A DNA stretch of 64,000 nt from an uncultured Clostridia bacterium. Lineage in GTDB: Bacteria > Bacillota > Clostridia > UMGS1810. Below the pieces are notes generated by a model. That model was not told the origin of the DNA, made no database searches, and saw only the letters and a list, made by a program, of their open reading frames with translations. The position numbers and the translations under genes were made by a program. The stretch covers positions 1-64,000 of the forward strand of contig CAKSTI010000002.1 in NCBI GenBank assembly GCA_934500705.1, read 5' to 3'. Shown piece by piece: positions 9,158 to 18,252 of the stretch (positions are counted from its first letter, which is position 1; the number at the start of each line of letters is the position of its first letter).

Positions 9158-10237
9158 ATGACGGAAATCGAAAAGGCAAGAGAAACTATCAACGGCGCAG
9201 ACAAAGAGATTGCAAAACTGTTTGAAAAGCGTATGCGTGCCGTCGAGGCGGTGTTTGACTACAAGAGAGAGCACGGACTGCCCATTTACGACGGCGGCAG
9301 AGAGCAGGAAGTCATCGCAAAGAACTCGGCGTATATTGACGACGAGGTGCTCAGAGGATATTACATTGACTTTTTAAAAAGTGTTATGGACATATCCAAA
9401 CGATACCAGTCCAGACTGCAAAAAGGCGTCAAGATTGCCTATTCCGGCATAAAAGGCGCATTTGCGCACATTGCCGCAGCCAAGCTGTACCCCGACGGAA
9501 ACCTCATTTCCTACCCCGACTTTTCGTCGGCATACTCCTCGGTGGAAAACGGCGAATGTGACCTTGCCGTGCTCCCCATAGAAAACAGCAGCGCAGGCGA
9601 AGTCGGCACGGTTGTTGATATGATTTTTGGCGGAACGCTCTATATAAACGGCATATACAACCTCGAAATCAACCAAAATCTGCTTGCCGTCCACGGCGCA
9701 AAGCGGGAGGACATTAAAACCGTAATCAGCCACAGACAGGCAATAAACCAGTCCATAGACTACATCAGAGAAAAGGGCTTTAAAATTCAGGAGGCAACCA
9801 ACACCGCAATAGCGGCAAAAACCGTTGCCGACGCAAACGACGTAACACAGGCGGCAATAGCAAGTGCGGAAACCGCCAAGCTGTACGGTCTTGAAATCAT
9901 AGACCGCCGCATAAACGGCAGTAACGTCAACACCACAAGGTTTGCGGTGCTCTCCAAGGTAAAATCCACGGAGGAGAACAAAAACACCGTGCTTCTCTTT
10001 GCCGTATCGGACAGCGCAGGAGCGCTTGCAAAGGCAATTAACGTTATCGGCAAGTACAACTACAATATGATAAGCCTCAGAAGCCGCCCGATTAAAGAGC
10101 ACCCGTGGAAATATTACTTCTACGTCGAGCTTGACAAAAATGTGGAAACGGAAATCGGAGCAATAATGCTGACGGAACTTAAAGGTTGCTGTGAATTTTT
10201 GAAAGTTGCGGGAACATTCAGCGAAAAAAATATTTAG
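9158..10237 (+). CDS. pheA: Bifunctional chorismate mutase / prephenate dehydratase (P-protein)
   Basis: A 359-residue enzyme that converts chorismate to prephenate and then to phenylpyruvate, the committed steps to phenylalanine. The first 85 or so residues are an AroQ-type chorismate mutase (ARETINGADKEIAKLFEKRM). Residues of about 90-270 are the prephenate dehydratase domain with the NTTRFAVLSK catalytic signature. The C-terminus is an ACT domain with the RPIKEHPWKYYFYVE motif that binds phenylalanine for feedback inhibition. GGAGG lies 7 bases before the ATG. It is first in an operon with tyrA and aroF, behind the Phe/Tyr attenuator, so both enzyme activity and transcription are likely set by the end products. 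Confidence 0.96.
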   Translation: MTEIEKARETINGADKEIAKLFEKRMRAVEAVFDYKREHGLPIYDGGREQEVIAKNSAYIDDEVLRGYYIDFLKSVMDISKRYQSRLQKGVKIAYSGIKGAFAHIAAAKLYPDGNLISYPDFSSAYSSVENGECDLAVLPIENSSAGEVGTVVDMIFGGTLYINGIYNLEINQNLLAVHGAKREDIKTVISHRQAINQSIDYIREKGFKIQEATNTAIAAKTVADANDVTQAAIASAETAKLYGLEIIDRRINGSNVNTTRFAVLSKVKSTEENKNTVLLFAVSDSAGALAKAINVIGKYNYNMISLRSRPIKEHPWKYYFYVELDKNVETEIGAIMLTELKGCCEFLKVAGTFSEKNI

Positions 10238-10247
10238 GAGAATAACT

Positions 10248-11108
10248 ATGTTAATAAATACAGACAAACGGTTTTTAATAGTCGGCCTCGGTCTTATCGG
10301 CGGAAGTTACGCTATGAAGTTAAAGCGTGTCGGCTTTCACGTGAGCGCAATAACAAAGGAACAGTCGTCGGTGGACTTTGCGCTGAGCCACGGCATAATC
10401 GACGAGGGCACGACGGAGATTGACAAAGAGATGATAGGAAAGGCGGATATGATAATTTTCGGACTTTATCCGCACACCTTTACCGAGTGGATTGCCGAAA
10501 ACCAAAAGTATATAAAGAAAAATGCAAGAATTACGGACGTAACGGGAGTTAAGGGCTGCATTGTGGACAAGATACAGTCGATACTCAGAGATGACCTGGA
10601 ATTTGTTCCGGCGCACCCTATGGCAGGGCGTGAGGTCAGCGGAGTGGAAAACAGCACGGACGCCATTTTCAAGGACGCAAACTACATTGTCACCCCCACG
10701 GCGAAAAATTCGGAGGCGGCGATTGAGGAATGTATGCAGCTTGGCAAAATTTTGGGATTTAAACGGATTTCCAGACTCACCCCCGACGAACACGACAATA
10801 TGATTGGCTACGTTTCCCAGCTTACCCACTGCATAGCCGTCAGCCTTATGACCTGCTGTGACAACGACGGCATAGAAAACTTTACCGGCGACTCCTTCCG
10901 TGACCTCACAAGGATAGCAAAGATAAACGACGTAATGTGGTCGGAGCTTTTTCTGGCAAACAAAGGCGCACTGCTAAGACAGATGAACCAGTTTTTATCG
11001 CAGTTTGAACGGCTTAAAAGCACGCTCGAAAACGAGGACACGGAACAGATGAGAAAAATTATGCAGGCATCAACCGCAAGAAGAAAAATTTTTGATAAGG
11101 AGAGATAA
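10248..11108 (+). CDS. tyrA: Prephenate dehydrogenase
   Basis: A 286-residue NAD(P)-dependent enzyme that oxidatively decarboxylates prephenate to 4-hydroxyphenylpyruvate for tyrosine. The Rossmann glycine motif VGLGLIGGSYAMKLK is at about residue 10, and the substrate-binding HPMAGRE motif and H..D..IGYVSQLTH region follow. There is no C-terminal ACT domain, which some Firmicutes TyrA proteins carry, so direct tyrosine inhibition through such a domain is not expected. The start at 10248 has TAGGAG a few bases upstream; the frame is open from 10206 but that would overlap pheA by 32 bases. It lies 10 bases after pheA and 2 bases before aroF. Confidence 0.95.
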   Translation: MLINTDKRFLIVGLGLIGGSYAMKLKRVGFHVSAITKEQSSVDFALSHGIIDEGTTEIDKEMIGKADMIIFGLYPHTFTEWIAENQKYIKKNARITDVTGVKGCIVDKIQSILRDDLEFVPAHPMAGREVSGVENSTDAIFKDANYIVTPTAKNSEAAIEECMQLGKILGFKRISRLTPDEHDNMIGYVSQLTHCIAVSLMTCCDNDGIENFTGDSFRDLTRIAKINDVMWSELFLANKGALLRQMNQFLSQFERLKSTLENEDTEQMRKIMQASTARRKIFDKER

Positions 11109-11110
11109 CA

Positions 11111-12139
11111 ATGAATATGAACTTCAAAAGAAAACTTCCCATTCCAAAGGAAATCAAAGCGCAGTACCCCCTCACCGAGGAAATGGCAAAAATCAAGGAA
11201 AAACGGGATAAGGAAATCAAAGACATTTTGAGCGGAAAAGACGACCGTCTTCTCGTTATCATCGGCCCCTGCTCGGCAGACAGCGAGGACAGCGTTCTCG
11301 ACTACCTTTCAAGACTTAAAAAGCTGGACGAAAAGGTTTGCGAAAAACTTATGATTGTACCCCGAATATATACCAATAAGCCCCGAACTACGGGTGACGG
11401 TTACAAGGGTATGCTCCACCAGCCGAATCCGAACAAAGACTCGGATATGTTAAAAGGCATAATCACAATACGTGATCTGCATATGAAGGCAATCCGTGAC
11501 ATAGGCTACACCTGTGCCGACGAGATGCTCTACAGCGAAAATCACCGCTATCTTTCCGATCTGCTCTCCTACGTTGCGGTAGGCGCACGCTCGGTTGAAG
11601 ACCAACAGCACCGCCTCACCGCAAGCGGACTCGACATTCCCGTCGGTATGAAAAACCCCACCGGCGGCGATATATCCGTAATGCTCAATTCCATAACCGC
11701 CGGTCAGCACGCCCACACGTTTATATACCGTGGCTGGGAAGTTGAGAGCGAGGGCAATCCCTACACCCACGCCATACTGCGTGGATATATGAACAAGCAC
11801 GGGCAGTCGCTCCCCAACTACCACTATGAGGATTTAATTCACCTGTGCGAAGTGTATAATGAGGAGAAGTTTGCAAACCCGGCAGTCATCGTTGACACGA
11901 ACCACGCAAACTCCGGCAAAAAATATTTGGAGCAGATAAGAATTGCAAAAGAAGTCCTCCACAGCTGCAGAATGTCCCCGGACGTTAAAAAGCTCGTAAA
12001 GGGTCTTATGATAGAGAGCTACATTGAGGACGGCGCCTGCAAGGCGGAGGAGAAGATTTACGGCAAATCCATAACCGACCCGTGCCTCGGCTGGGAAAAG
12101 ACGGAAAAACTGCTGCTCGAAATGGCGGATACTCTTTAA
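11111..12139 (+). CDS. aroF: 3-deoxy-7-phosphoheptulonate synthase (DAHP synthase, class I)
   Basis: A 342-residue enzyme that condenses phosphoenolpyruvate and erythrose 4-phosphate in the first step of the shikimate pathway. It has the motifs of the AroG/AroF/AroH type: IGPCSADS, PRTTGDGYKGM, GARSVEDQQHR, MKNPTGG and the metal-site region VDTNHANSGKKY. No chorismate mutase or ACT domain is fused. In E. coli this type is inhibited by Phe, Tyr or Trp at an N-terminal site; the specificity here cannot be read, so the symbol is provisional. Placement behind pheA and tyrA under a Phe/Tyr attenuator argues for Phe/Tyr control. No clear terminator is seen downstream. Confidence 0.94.
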   Translation: MNMNFKRKLPIPKEIKAQYPLTEEMAKIKEKRDKEIKDILSGKDDRLLVIIGPCSADSEDSVLDYLSRLKKLDEKVCEKLMIVPRIYTNKPRTTGDGYKGMLHQPNPNKDSDMLKGIITIRDLHMKAIRDIGYTCADEMLYSENHRYLSDLLSYVAVGARSVEDQQHRLTASGLDIPVGMKNPTGGDISVMLNSITAGQHAHTFIYRGWEVESEGNPYTHAILRGYMNKHGQSLPNYHYEDLIHLCEVYNEEKFANPAVIVDTNHANSGKKYLEQIRIAKEVLHSCRMSPDVKKLVKGLMIESYIEDGACKAEEKIYGKSITDPCLGWEKTEKLLLEMADTL

Positions 12140-12144
12140 TCCCA

Positions 12145-12173
12145 TTGACGTTTTACCAAAACAGTGGTATATT
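12145..12173 (+). promoter_or_regulatory. Promoter of the transglutaminase-like gene
   Basis: TTGACG (12145-12150) and TATATT (12168-12173) lie 17 bases apart just after aroF. They would give a 5' untranslated leader of about 160 bases in which I recognise no known riboswitch. Confidence 0.65.
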
Positions 12174-12339
12174 ATATGTGGTGGATTTAAAAAAACCCAC
12201 TGCATATTTTTATGAAAATCAGGATTCCCGTTTTTGCCGCTTTTATAATCCGCACGACAAATTTCAATGCAAAGATGGGTTGGCTGTCGGAAATCCGGTT
12301 TCGGAAATTTTATCAACAATTTTTAGGAGCGGGTATAAT

Positions 12340-14256
12340 ATGAAAATCTTTAAGAAAGCAATAGCGGCAATGACTGCACTTTTTACAGTCGCAGGTTCAC
12401 TGTGTCTGCCCGTGGGTGCTACGGCGGCAGACCCGGCTATTGTTGTATCAAGCGGCAGAGCTGTTGTGGGAAACGGCACGCCGGGCATTGCGATTGTTGC
12501 GTCGTACGGTGCAGACGGAAAGCTCACAAAGGTTGTAAAACAGCCCGTAAAGGAAGGCTGCGTTGCAAAACTTGATGTTAAAACCGGTGACAAGGTTATG
12601 TATTGGGGCGGCGACGGAATGACAAAGCCGCTTGCAAAGGCTGTGACGGTAACGGACAGTACGTCCGACGCCAATGAACAGTCGGCATATGAGAAGGCGG
12701 TTCAAAGTGCGCTTTGCGAGGCACTCGGCAAAAATAAGGGCAAAGATATGACAGAACTCCAAAAGGCGGTGGCACTCCACGACTGGCTTGTGATAAATTG
12801 CCGGTACGATGAAACAACGAGGAGGAAGTATGCGCACAAAGAATACGGTGCGATTGTAGAGGGTTTTGCGGTCTGCGACGGCTACGCAAAAGCGTATAAT
12901 GATTTGCTCGGCAGAGTCGGAGTGAAGGCAACACTTGTGTTGGGAATGAAACCGATTAATATAGGTGATACGCCCCAACCCCACGCTTGGAGCTGTGTTA
13001 CAATCAACGGCAAAAAATATCACGTTGACGTTACGTCAGACGACCCTGTTCCCGACAGACCCGAAACAGTGAGCCGCTCGTGCTTTTTGGTTAGCGACAC
13101 TAAATTGAATAAATACGGACACGCAGACTATTCCACGCATTGCACGGATAAGACTTATGAAAATTATGATATATTTACCGGTTTTAGTATGCAATTTATC
13201 TGGGACGATGATATTCAAAAATTCTACTATATTGATATGGACAAAGTGAAAACCACCTCTGATTTTACCGAAAAAATTACACGCTCGTCAGATGATATAG
13301 GGCCGAACTCGACCAGTTACTTCTTTACAAATGACGGCAAATACGTTTGCTTTTTCAGACCCCTGTACGGGGAAACCAGCCATTCCGCAGTGTATCTGTA
13401 TAGCTTTGAAACAGGGGAATACTATACCTATACCGTGGAGGGTATTAAAGATGTAGTTTTCTGCCGGGTAAGGCAAAAGGGAAACAACGTTGAGGTTATA
13501 AGGGATTATTACCAGAACGATATGCAGCTCGCAAGCGTCAAAGCCACCCTTCCTCTCCCGCCGAGCAGCCAAAAACGCACTGTCACCTTTGACCCGAATT
13601 ACAGCGGAGCAAAAACAACAAGCTGCGAATATTTAAACAGTTACTGGAAAAACGGCGTCGGTTCGTTTGACGAGCCGCAAAGAGGCGAGCTTGCCTTTGG
13701 CGGCTGGTACACCCAAAAGGTCGGCGGAACAAAGGTTGAAAACTTTGAGGAAATTCCGGGCGACAACATAACGCTTTATGCGTACTGGTGGAGAGAGTGG
13801 AAAATATCCCAAGACCCGACGCTGACCGAAAGCGGAAAAGCCGTCCGTGAGCTTGAAGGGTACCCAAGCGTAACCGAGGAAATAACAATCCCGAATTTGA
13901 CGGACACCTCGGTTTGGACAAGAAAATATACAAAACCGGCAGAACCGGGAGTAGACGGCTGGGAGTTATACACATCTGAGTACGGCATTGTGAAAATTAT
14001 ACTGCCCAAAAAAGACTTTGAATTCGGTATCACTTATAACAGTAAAGATGGTTACGTTTATATCTCCGTTCCCGAATACGCCTCATATAAAGTTAAATAT
14101 GAGTGGGAAGATAACGTTAAGTACTGGGGAGTAACAGCAGGTCCCGGCAAATATGCGGTTCACCCAAGGAGCTTTACTCCGAGCGGCAAGGTTAAAGCAA
14201 CGCTGTGCGACAGCAATATGAACGAAATTTGCTATGTTGAATATGAAACAAACTGA
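12340..14256 (+). CDS. Secreted transglutaminase-like protein with InlB-type repeat
   Basis: A 638-residue exported protein. Residues 1-30 are a signal peptide. Residues of about 135-240 form a transglutaminase/cysteine-protease-like core with Cys179 (FAVCDGYAKAY), His215 (PHAWSCV) and Asp230 (KYHVDVTSDD), so the catalytic triad is intact. Next comes an unrecognised beta-rich region, then one Listeria-Bacteroides (InlB B) repeat from VTFDPNYSG through FGGWYTQKVGG to ITLYAYW, and a further beta-rich C-terminus. There is no sortase motif or membrane anchor. It could be a wall-associated peptidase or cross-linking enzyme. The ATG at 12340 has AGGAGCGG upstream. It stands alone between a promoter and two terminators. 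Confidence 0.85.
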   Translation: MKIFKKAIAAMTALFTVAGSLCLPVGATAADPAIVVSSGRAVVGNGTPGIAIVASYGADGKLTKVVKQPVKEGCVAKLDVKTGDKVMYWGGDGMTKPLAKAVTVTDSTSDANEQSAYEKAVQSALCEALGKNKGKDMTELQKAVALHDWLVINCRYDETTRRKYAHKEYGAIVEGFAVCDGYAKAYNDLLGRVGVKATLVLGMKPINIGDTPQPHAWSCVTINGKKYHVDVTSDDPVPDRPETVSRSCFLVSDTKLNKYGHADYSTHCTDKTYENYDIFTGFSMQFIWDDDIQKFYYIDMDKVKTTSDFTEKITRSSDDIGPNSTSYFFTNDGKYVCFFRPLYGETSHSAVYLYSFETGEYYTYTVEGIKDVVFCRVRQKGNNVEVIRDYYQNDMQLASVKATLPLPPSSQKRTVTFDPNYSGAKTTSCEYLNSYWKNGVGSFDEPQRGELAFGGWYTQKVGGTKVENFEEIPGDNITLYAYWWREWKISQDPTLTESGKAVRELEGYPSVTEEITIPNLTDTSVWTRKYTKPAEPGVDGWELYTSEYGIVKIILPKKDFEFGITYNSKDGYVYISVPEYASYKVKYEWEDNVKYWGVTAGPGKYAVHPRSFTPSGKVKATLCDSNMNEICYVEYETN

Positions 14257-14277
14257 TATTAAAAGCAGTGACGGACA

Positions 14278-14312
14278 ATGCGGGCGCCCGAACAGGATCG
14301 CCCGTATTTTTT
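14278..14312 (+). terminator. Intrinsic terminator after the transglutaminase-like gene
   Basis: A 9-bp stem (14278-14286 with 14299-14307, one G-U pair, 12-base loop) runs into six T at 14307-14312, 21 bases past the stop codon. Confidence 0.85.
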
Positions 14313-14340
14313 GAAAATCAGAACATACATTTTTGTATAC

Positions 14341-14365
14341 GGGCGGCAATATGCCGCCCCTTTTT
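14341..14365. terminator. Second hairpin between convergent genes
   Basis: A perfect 8-bp stem GGGCGGCA/TGCCGCCC with a 3-base loop, then C and five T on the plus strand. It lies between two convergent genes and could also slow minus-strand transcripts of the M14 peptidase gene, though the T-run is only on the plus strand. Confidence 0.65.
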
Positions 14366-14375
14366 AATATCATTT

Positions 14376-15656
14376 TTACACAGATGCAAGCGCCGTTGTA
14401 ATCAGACGGCGGTTCGGTGGATAGATTGACGGAAAGTCCGACATAGGCAGCGGATTTTCGCCCATTCCTGCCTCAACGGTGTAACCGGGACGGTTGTAGA
14501 ACGATATAAACCAATCCTTGTAACCGGCAAATCCTGAGGAATACGGCGTATTTTCCAAGGAGTAGCCGCTTGCAAGGGCAAGAGCGTTGCCGATTTCCTC
14601 TGCGCCTTTGGGGTTGTAGTCCAGGTACTTCCAATAGATTACCTCTCCCTGTGTGTGATAAGAAAGCGTGAGGGCAAAGTTGTGGCTGATTGTAAAATTG
14701 TATACGGCACGGCTCTCCAATGCGGACAGCGGCGCCGTTCCCACATAGTCCCTCGGCGCAGGCGAGGTAAAGCCTTGCTGAGCCTTAATCTCCTTTGCAT
14801 ACTGCCAGCCGGCGGGGTAATTGAGGTTTAAGTCCGTGCCCTCGATGTTTGCCTTCCAGCCGTCGGGGAACGGGATTGAGCGGTACTCGGCGGCGATGCT
14901 CCTTGCCGCAAGGTAAAACTCGCTCTGAGCAGAGAGCGCCCCCGTGACAAGGTCTACACCGTCAGGATTTACAAGGGGCATAACAAATAACTTTTTTCCC
15001 TCAAAGAGCCTTGACGCCTGCTCGCAGTCTATGTATCCGCCGACGGACACAGCCTTTAAACAGTCCTCGGCGTATTTTAAAAGTATGGGAGTGGTAATCC
15101 ACTCGTTTGCGTGGTGCGATGCGTTGGCAAAAACCTCGGTACTGCCCTCGCCTATCGTCATATACAAAAGGTCACGCCCCATAACGCTCTCACCTGCGGA
15201 GGAAACGCTCATAAACGGATAGCGTGCACGAAGTCCGTCAACTATCAGCACGGTAAGAAAATACGAGTACTTAACGTTTTCCGGCACAACGTCAAACCCG
15301 TACGGAACGGTAAGGGTCGTGTTGGGCGTGAGGTTAAAATCGGAGATAAAGGGATTTGCGGTTTCTATCGCCTCCTGCGTGGTAGAGTATGCCGAGGCAA
15401 CCGATGCGAGCGTGTCGCCGGGCAGTGTGGTAATCTGCGTGTACCCCGTAAGATACGGCAGAAGTTTGTTCCACGTCTGCTCTCCGGCAACGCCGTCTGC
15501 GGCAAGACCTGCTGCGTTCTGAAAGGCGACAAGGGCATTGTAAACCTTGCTGTTAAAGTCGTCGCCTATGCCCCCGGCAGAAAATCCGCTTCGCTCCAAC
15601 GCAAGCGTGAGGTACTCAACAAAAACCCCGTTGTCACCGGGTTTTAATAACATCAT
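14376..15656 (-). CDS. M14 family zinc carboxypeptidase with peptidoglycan-binding and LysM domains
   Basis: A 426-residue enzyme likely to cut the peptide stems of peptidoglycan, as Bacillus endopeptidase I (gamma-D-glutamyl-diamino acid peptidase) does. Residues 5-70 are a PG_binding_1 domain, 72-120 a LysM-like unit (TLPGDTLASVASAYS...LTVPYG), and about 135-420 the M14 catalytic domain. Zinc ligands are visible as His182 and Glu185 (HHANEW) and His334 (LSYHTQGE), with catalytic Glu395 (YTVEAG). No signal peptide is seen, so it may act on muropeptides inside the cell or in the forespore. AAAGGA lies 9 bases before the chosen ATG; an ATG seven codons earlier is possible but overlaps that site. 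Confidence 0.88.
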   Translation of the reverse strand: MMLLKPGDNGVFVEYLTLALERSGFSAGGIGDDFNSKVYNALVAFQNAAGLAADGVAGEQTWNKLLPYLTGYTQITTLPGDTLASVASAYSTTQEAIETANPFISDFNLTPNTTLTVPYGFDVVPENVKYSYFLTVLIVDGLRARYPFMSVSSAGESVMGRDLLYMTIGEGSTEVFANASHHANEWITTPILLKYAEDCLKAVSVGGYIDCEQASRLFEGKKLFVMPLVNPDGVDLVTGALSAQSEFYLAARSIAAEYRSIPFPDGWKANIEGTDLNLNYPAGWQYAKEIKAQQGFTSPAPRDYVGTAPLSALESRAVYNFTISHNFALTLSYHTQGEVIYWKYLDYNPKGAEEIGNALALASGYSLENTPYSSGFAGYKDWFISFYNRPGYTVEAGMGENPLPMSDFPSIYPPNRRLITTALASV

Positions 15657-15730
15657 ATTCATCATTCCTTTATGCAAAATTTGTCCATATTATTATCTAT
15701 TTTTGCACAGTGGGAATTATTACTTATTTA

Positions 15731-15761
15731 AAAAATATCGGGCAGCATATCGCCGCCCGAT
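15731..15761 (-). terminator. Intrinsic terminator after the S41 protease gene
   Basis: A 10-bp stem on the minus strand (arms 15752-15761 and 15737-15746, one G-U pair, 5-base loop) is followed by ATTTTTT. It lies 14 bases past the stop codon at 15776. Confidence 0.9.
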
Positions 15762-15775
15762 TGTTTGTACCGCTC

Positions 15776-16975
15776 TTATTTTAATTTTTCTATCGCCTTT
15801 TGAAGCTGTATATCCTCGGACAAATCCATTGCAGCAAAGGGTTTATCCGCATTCATCTTAACCTCGATGTCCGGCTTTATGCCCTTTTTGTCTATGCACT
15901 CACCGCTCGGTGTGTAATACTTTGCGGTGGTGATTTTAAGAGCACTGCCGTCGGAGAGATTGTAAACCGTCTGGACAACGCCTTTGCCGTAGCTCTTTTC
16001 TCCGATAAGGGTTGCCTTTTTGTTATCCCTCAGCGCACCGGCGAGAACCTCGGAGGCACTTGCACTGGCTCCGTTTATGAGGACGCAAATCGGCATTTTA
16101 AGCTCCTCTTTGTCGGATTTATACACGGTTTCGCTGCCCGATTTATCCTTGACGGTCATTATCTTGCACTTGCCGAGGATTGTGTCGGCAACGGAGATTA
16201 CGCCGTCGAGAACGCCGCCGGGGTTATTGCGAAGGTCAATTATCAGCGACTTTGCGCCGTCTGACAGGAGCAGATTGGTAAGGCGCTTAAACTCCTCACC
16301 GGTGGACTGGTCGAACTGCGATATTCTGACGTAACCGATATTATCGTCTAACATTTTGGTCTTTACCGTTTGGTTTTCTACCTTTGCACGTTTTAGCTTA
16401 ACCTGAAAATCCTTGCCGTCACGCCTTATTGTGACGGTGATTTCGCCGGTGTCCTTGTCGCTCTTGCCGCGCATTTTATCAACGGCGTCGTTGTAGTTTT
16501 CCGCCGTGATTTTAAGGTCGCCGACGGCAACGATTTTGTCGCCCGGCTTTATGCCCGCCTTTGATGCGGGGCCGTTGTCAAAGGCGCTGAGCACCGTCAT
16601 AAGACCGTCGCTGCCCAGGTATATTTCAACGCCGATGCCGGTGTAATCTCCGGTTAAGTCCTCTAACATCTCCTTGTAACCCTCTGCGTCTATATACTCG
16701 CTGTACGGGTCGCCCAGAGCGCTGACATAGCCGGCGGCGGCAGTGTCCGCCATAGCGGATTTGTCGTATTTGTTGATATAATAATTGTCTATATAGCCGT
16801 TTATCTCGCTCATTTTGCTGCTTAGCTCACGGTTTGACGAGCCTGTGAGCACACTGCGCACATCGCCGAGGGCACTGCCCACTGCCGGAACGAGGGTGTA
16901 TGACGCTGTGCAGAGCACGGTTGTTGCCAAAAATGTAAAAAATACTATGAGTGCGACTTTCCTTTTACTATACAT
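15776..16975 (-). CDS. S41 family C-terminal processing peptidase (CtpA/CtpB-like)
   Basis: A 399-residue membrane-anchored serine protease. Residues 7-28 form an N-terminal membrane segment. A PDZ domain (YTGIGVEIYLGSDG...GIKPGDKIVAVGD) lies at about 105-190. The peptidase domain has LIDLRNNPGG, the catalytic serine in NGASASASEV and the catalytic lysine in GEKSYGKGVVQT, so the Ser-Lys dyad is intact. In Firmicutes such proteases act in sporulation signalling (CtpB) or in turnover of wall hydrolases. The ATG at 16975 has a GGGAG site 7 bases upstream; the longer frame to 17014 would put 13 residues before the membrane segment. A hairpin separates it from the M23 gene upstream. Confidence 0.93.
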   Translation of the reverse strand: MYSKRKVALIVFFTFLATTVLCTASYTLVPAVGSALGDVRSVLTGSSNRELSSKMSEINGYIDNYYINKYDKSAMADTAAAGYVSALGDPYSEYIDAEGYKEMLEDLTGDYTGIGVEIYLGSDGLMTVLSAFDNGPASKAGIKPGDKIVAVGDLKITAENYNDAVDKMRGKSDKDTGEITVTIRRDGKDFQVKLKRAKVENQTVKTKMLDDNIGYVRISQFDQSTGEEFKRLTNLLLSDGAKSLIIDLRNNPGGVLDGVISVADTILGKCKIMTVKDKSGSETVYKSDKEELKMPICVLINGASASASEVLAGALRDNKKATLIGEKSYGKGVVQTVYNLSDGSALKITTAKYYTPSGECIDKKGIKPDIEVKMNADKPFAAMDLSEDIQLQKAIEKLK

Positions 16976-17000
16976 ACCGTTTCTCCCGTTATCAAGGGGG

Positions 17001-17040
17001 CTGTAAAAAAGCACACAGACAAACAGTGCGTTTTTTACAG
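17001..17040 (-). terminator. Hairpin/terminator between the M23 and S41 genes
   Basis: A long inverted repeat (17001-17014 with 17026-17040) whose minus-strand reading ends in GTGC followed by six T. It lies 41 bases past the M23 stop codon and probably ends or reduces transcription from ftsEX into the protease gene. Its arms contain A and T runs, so it may work in both directions. Confidence 0.7.
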
Positions 17041-17080
17041 CCTCCCCGTATTTTATAACATATCAAATTCTATACCGACA

Positions 17081-18241
17081 TCAGTTAAAATATGACATCG
17101 GGTTTGTTGTAGAGCCGTTTTTGAGAACCTCAAAATGCAGGTGAGGCCCGGTTGACATTCCCGTTGAACCAACCTTGGCTATTACCTGACCTTTGGTAAC
17201 CGTCTGCCCCTTGGAAACACAAAGCGAACTGCAATGGCCGTAAAGCGTGGTAATTCCGCCGCCGTGGTCTATTACAACATAGTTGCCGTAACCGCCGCTG
17301 TTCCACCCGGCAACGAGAACCGTGCCGGAGTTTGCGGCATAGATATTTGTACCGTAGCCGGCGCCTATATCAATGCCGGCGTGACCTTTGACTCTGCCGG
17401 TAACCGGGTGAGTACGTGTGCCGTAGGGCGAGGTAATCACTGTGGAAACGCTCGGCCAGGCAAACACTCCGCCGACAAAAACTCTGCTCTGCGAGCTTTG
17501 GGTCTGCGTGAGTCTTTTAATCTCGTCACGTGCCGCAGCCTCTGCCTTTTCCTGTGCGGCAAGAGCCGCCTCATAACTCGAAATGTCCGATGTCAGACTG
17601 TTTATGAGCTGCTGGCTCTGCGCCTGTTTTGTCTTTAAAGCCGACATTTGGGTATCGTTCTCGCTTTTGAGTGCGACGAGGACGCCTTTTTCATTTTCAA
17701 GTTCTTTTTTTACCGCCGCTATCTGCTCCTCAATTTTTTTGAGCTGGTCGAGTCGGTTGCTGTCGTAACGTGCAATCTGCTTTACTATGTTTATTCTGGA
17801 CAAAAGGTCGCTGAAAGACTCCGCTTTAAGCAGTATTTCAAGGTACGTTACCGAGCCTCTTTCTATGAGCATTTTTGCTCTGTCGCAGTATGCGCTGTAC
17901 TGCTTTGCGCTCTCCTCCTGCGCCTTGGTAAGCTCCGTCTGCTTGTTTGCTATTTTGGCATTGGAGTCGCTTATCTGAGAGGCGAGCTTGTCTATCTTGG
18001 ACTGCAAGCCGGAAATCTCCGTATCGAGCGCCTGTTTCTGCGCCATAGTAGAGGTCTTTTGATTTTTGGCGTCATTGATTTTTCCTTTCAACTCGTTTTG
18101 CTTTTTCACGGAGTCGCTGAGCTTTTCCTGCGCTGTTTTTGCGCTTGCGGTAAACGCCGGCAAAACAGTGATGAGCGAAAGAGTGACAAACGCCACGAGT
18201 GCAATTATCGCCATTGTGCGTATAAACGTTTTATTTCTCAT
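17081..18241 (-). CDS. Murein hydrolase activator-like M23 peptidase with coiled coil (EnvC/PcsB type)
   Basis: A 386-residue exported protein. An N-terminal membrane/signal segment (MRNKTFIRTMAIIALVAF...) is followed by about 220 residues of heptad-rich coiled coil with two helical arms. The C-terminal M23/LytM domain has HAGIDIG and HLHFEV, so the zinc-binding residues appear present. The coiled coil plus M23 plan and the position directly behind ftsE-ftsX match the murein hydrolases or activators controlled by FtsEX across the membrane. GGGAGG lies 4 bases before the ATG at 18241. An ATG at 18256 overlapping the ftsX stop by ATGA is an alternative start. Confidence 0.92.
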   Translation of the reverse strand: MRNKTFIRTMAIIALVAFVTLSLITVLPAFTASAKTAQEKLSDSVKKQNELKGKINDAKNQKTSTMAQKQALDTEISGLQSKIDKLASQISDSNAKIANKQTELTKAQEESAKQYSAYCDRAKMLIERGSVTYLEILLKAESFSDLLSRINIVKQIARYDSNRLDQLKKIEEQIAAVKKELENEKGVLVALKSENDTQMSALKTKQAQSQQLINSLTSDISSYEAALAAQEKAEAAARDEIKRLTQTQSSQSRVFVGGVFAWPSVSTVITSPYGTRTHPVTGRVKGHAGIDIGAGYGTNIYAANSGTVLVAGWNSGGYGNYVVIDHGGGITTLYGHCSSLCVSKGQTVTKGQVIAKVGSTGMSTGPHLHFEVLKNGSTTNPMSYFN

Positions 18242-18252
18242 AATTCCTCCCG

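Noticed and set aside
7625..9274. Long minus-strand open frames opposite the EF-G-like gene and the pheA leader.
   Set aside because: They mirror the codon pattern of the plus-strand gene, have no ribosome site or domain, and would cross a strong promoter and the attenuator.
12230..12339. Possible c-di-GMP-I riboswitch before the transglutaminase-like gene (ATGCAAAG and GGGTT resemble parts of that motif).
   Set aside because: The surrounding helices, the tetraloop receptor and the second half of the motif are missing, so the match is a few bases only.
12212..12343. A 43-codon open frame ending ATGA over the start of the transglutaminase-like gene.
   Set aside because: No ribosome site, and the peptide looks like a chance reading of the leader.
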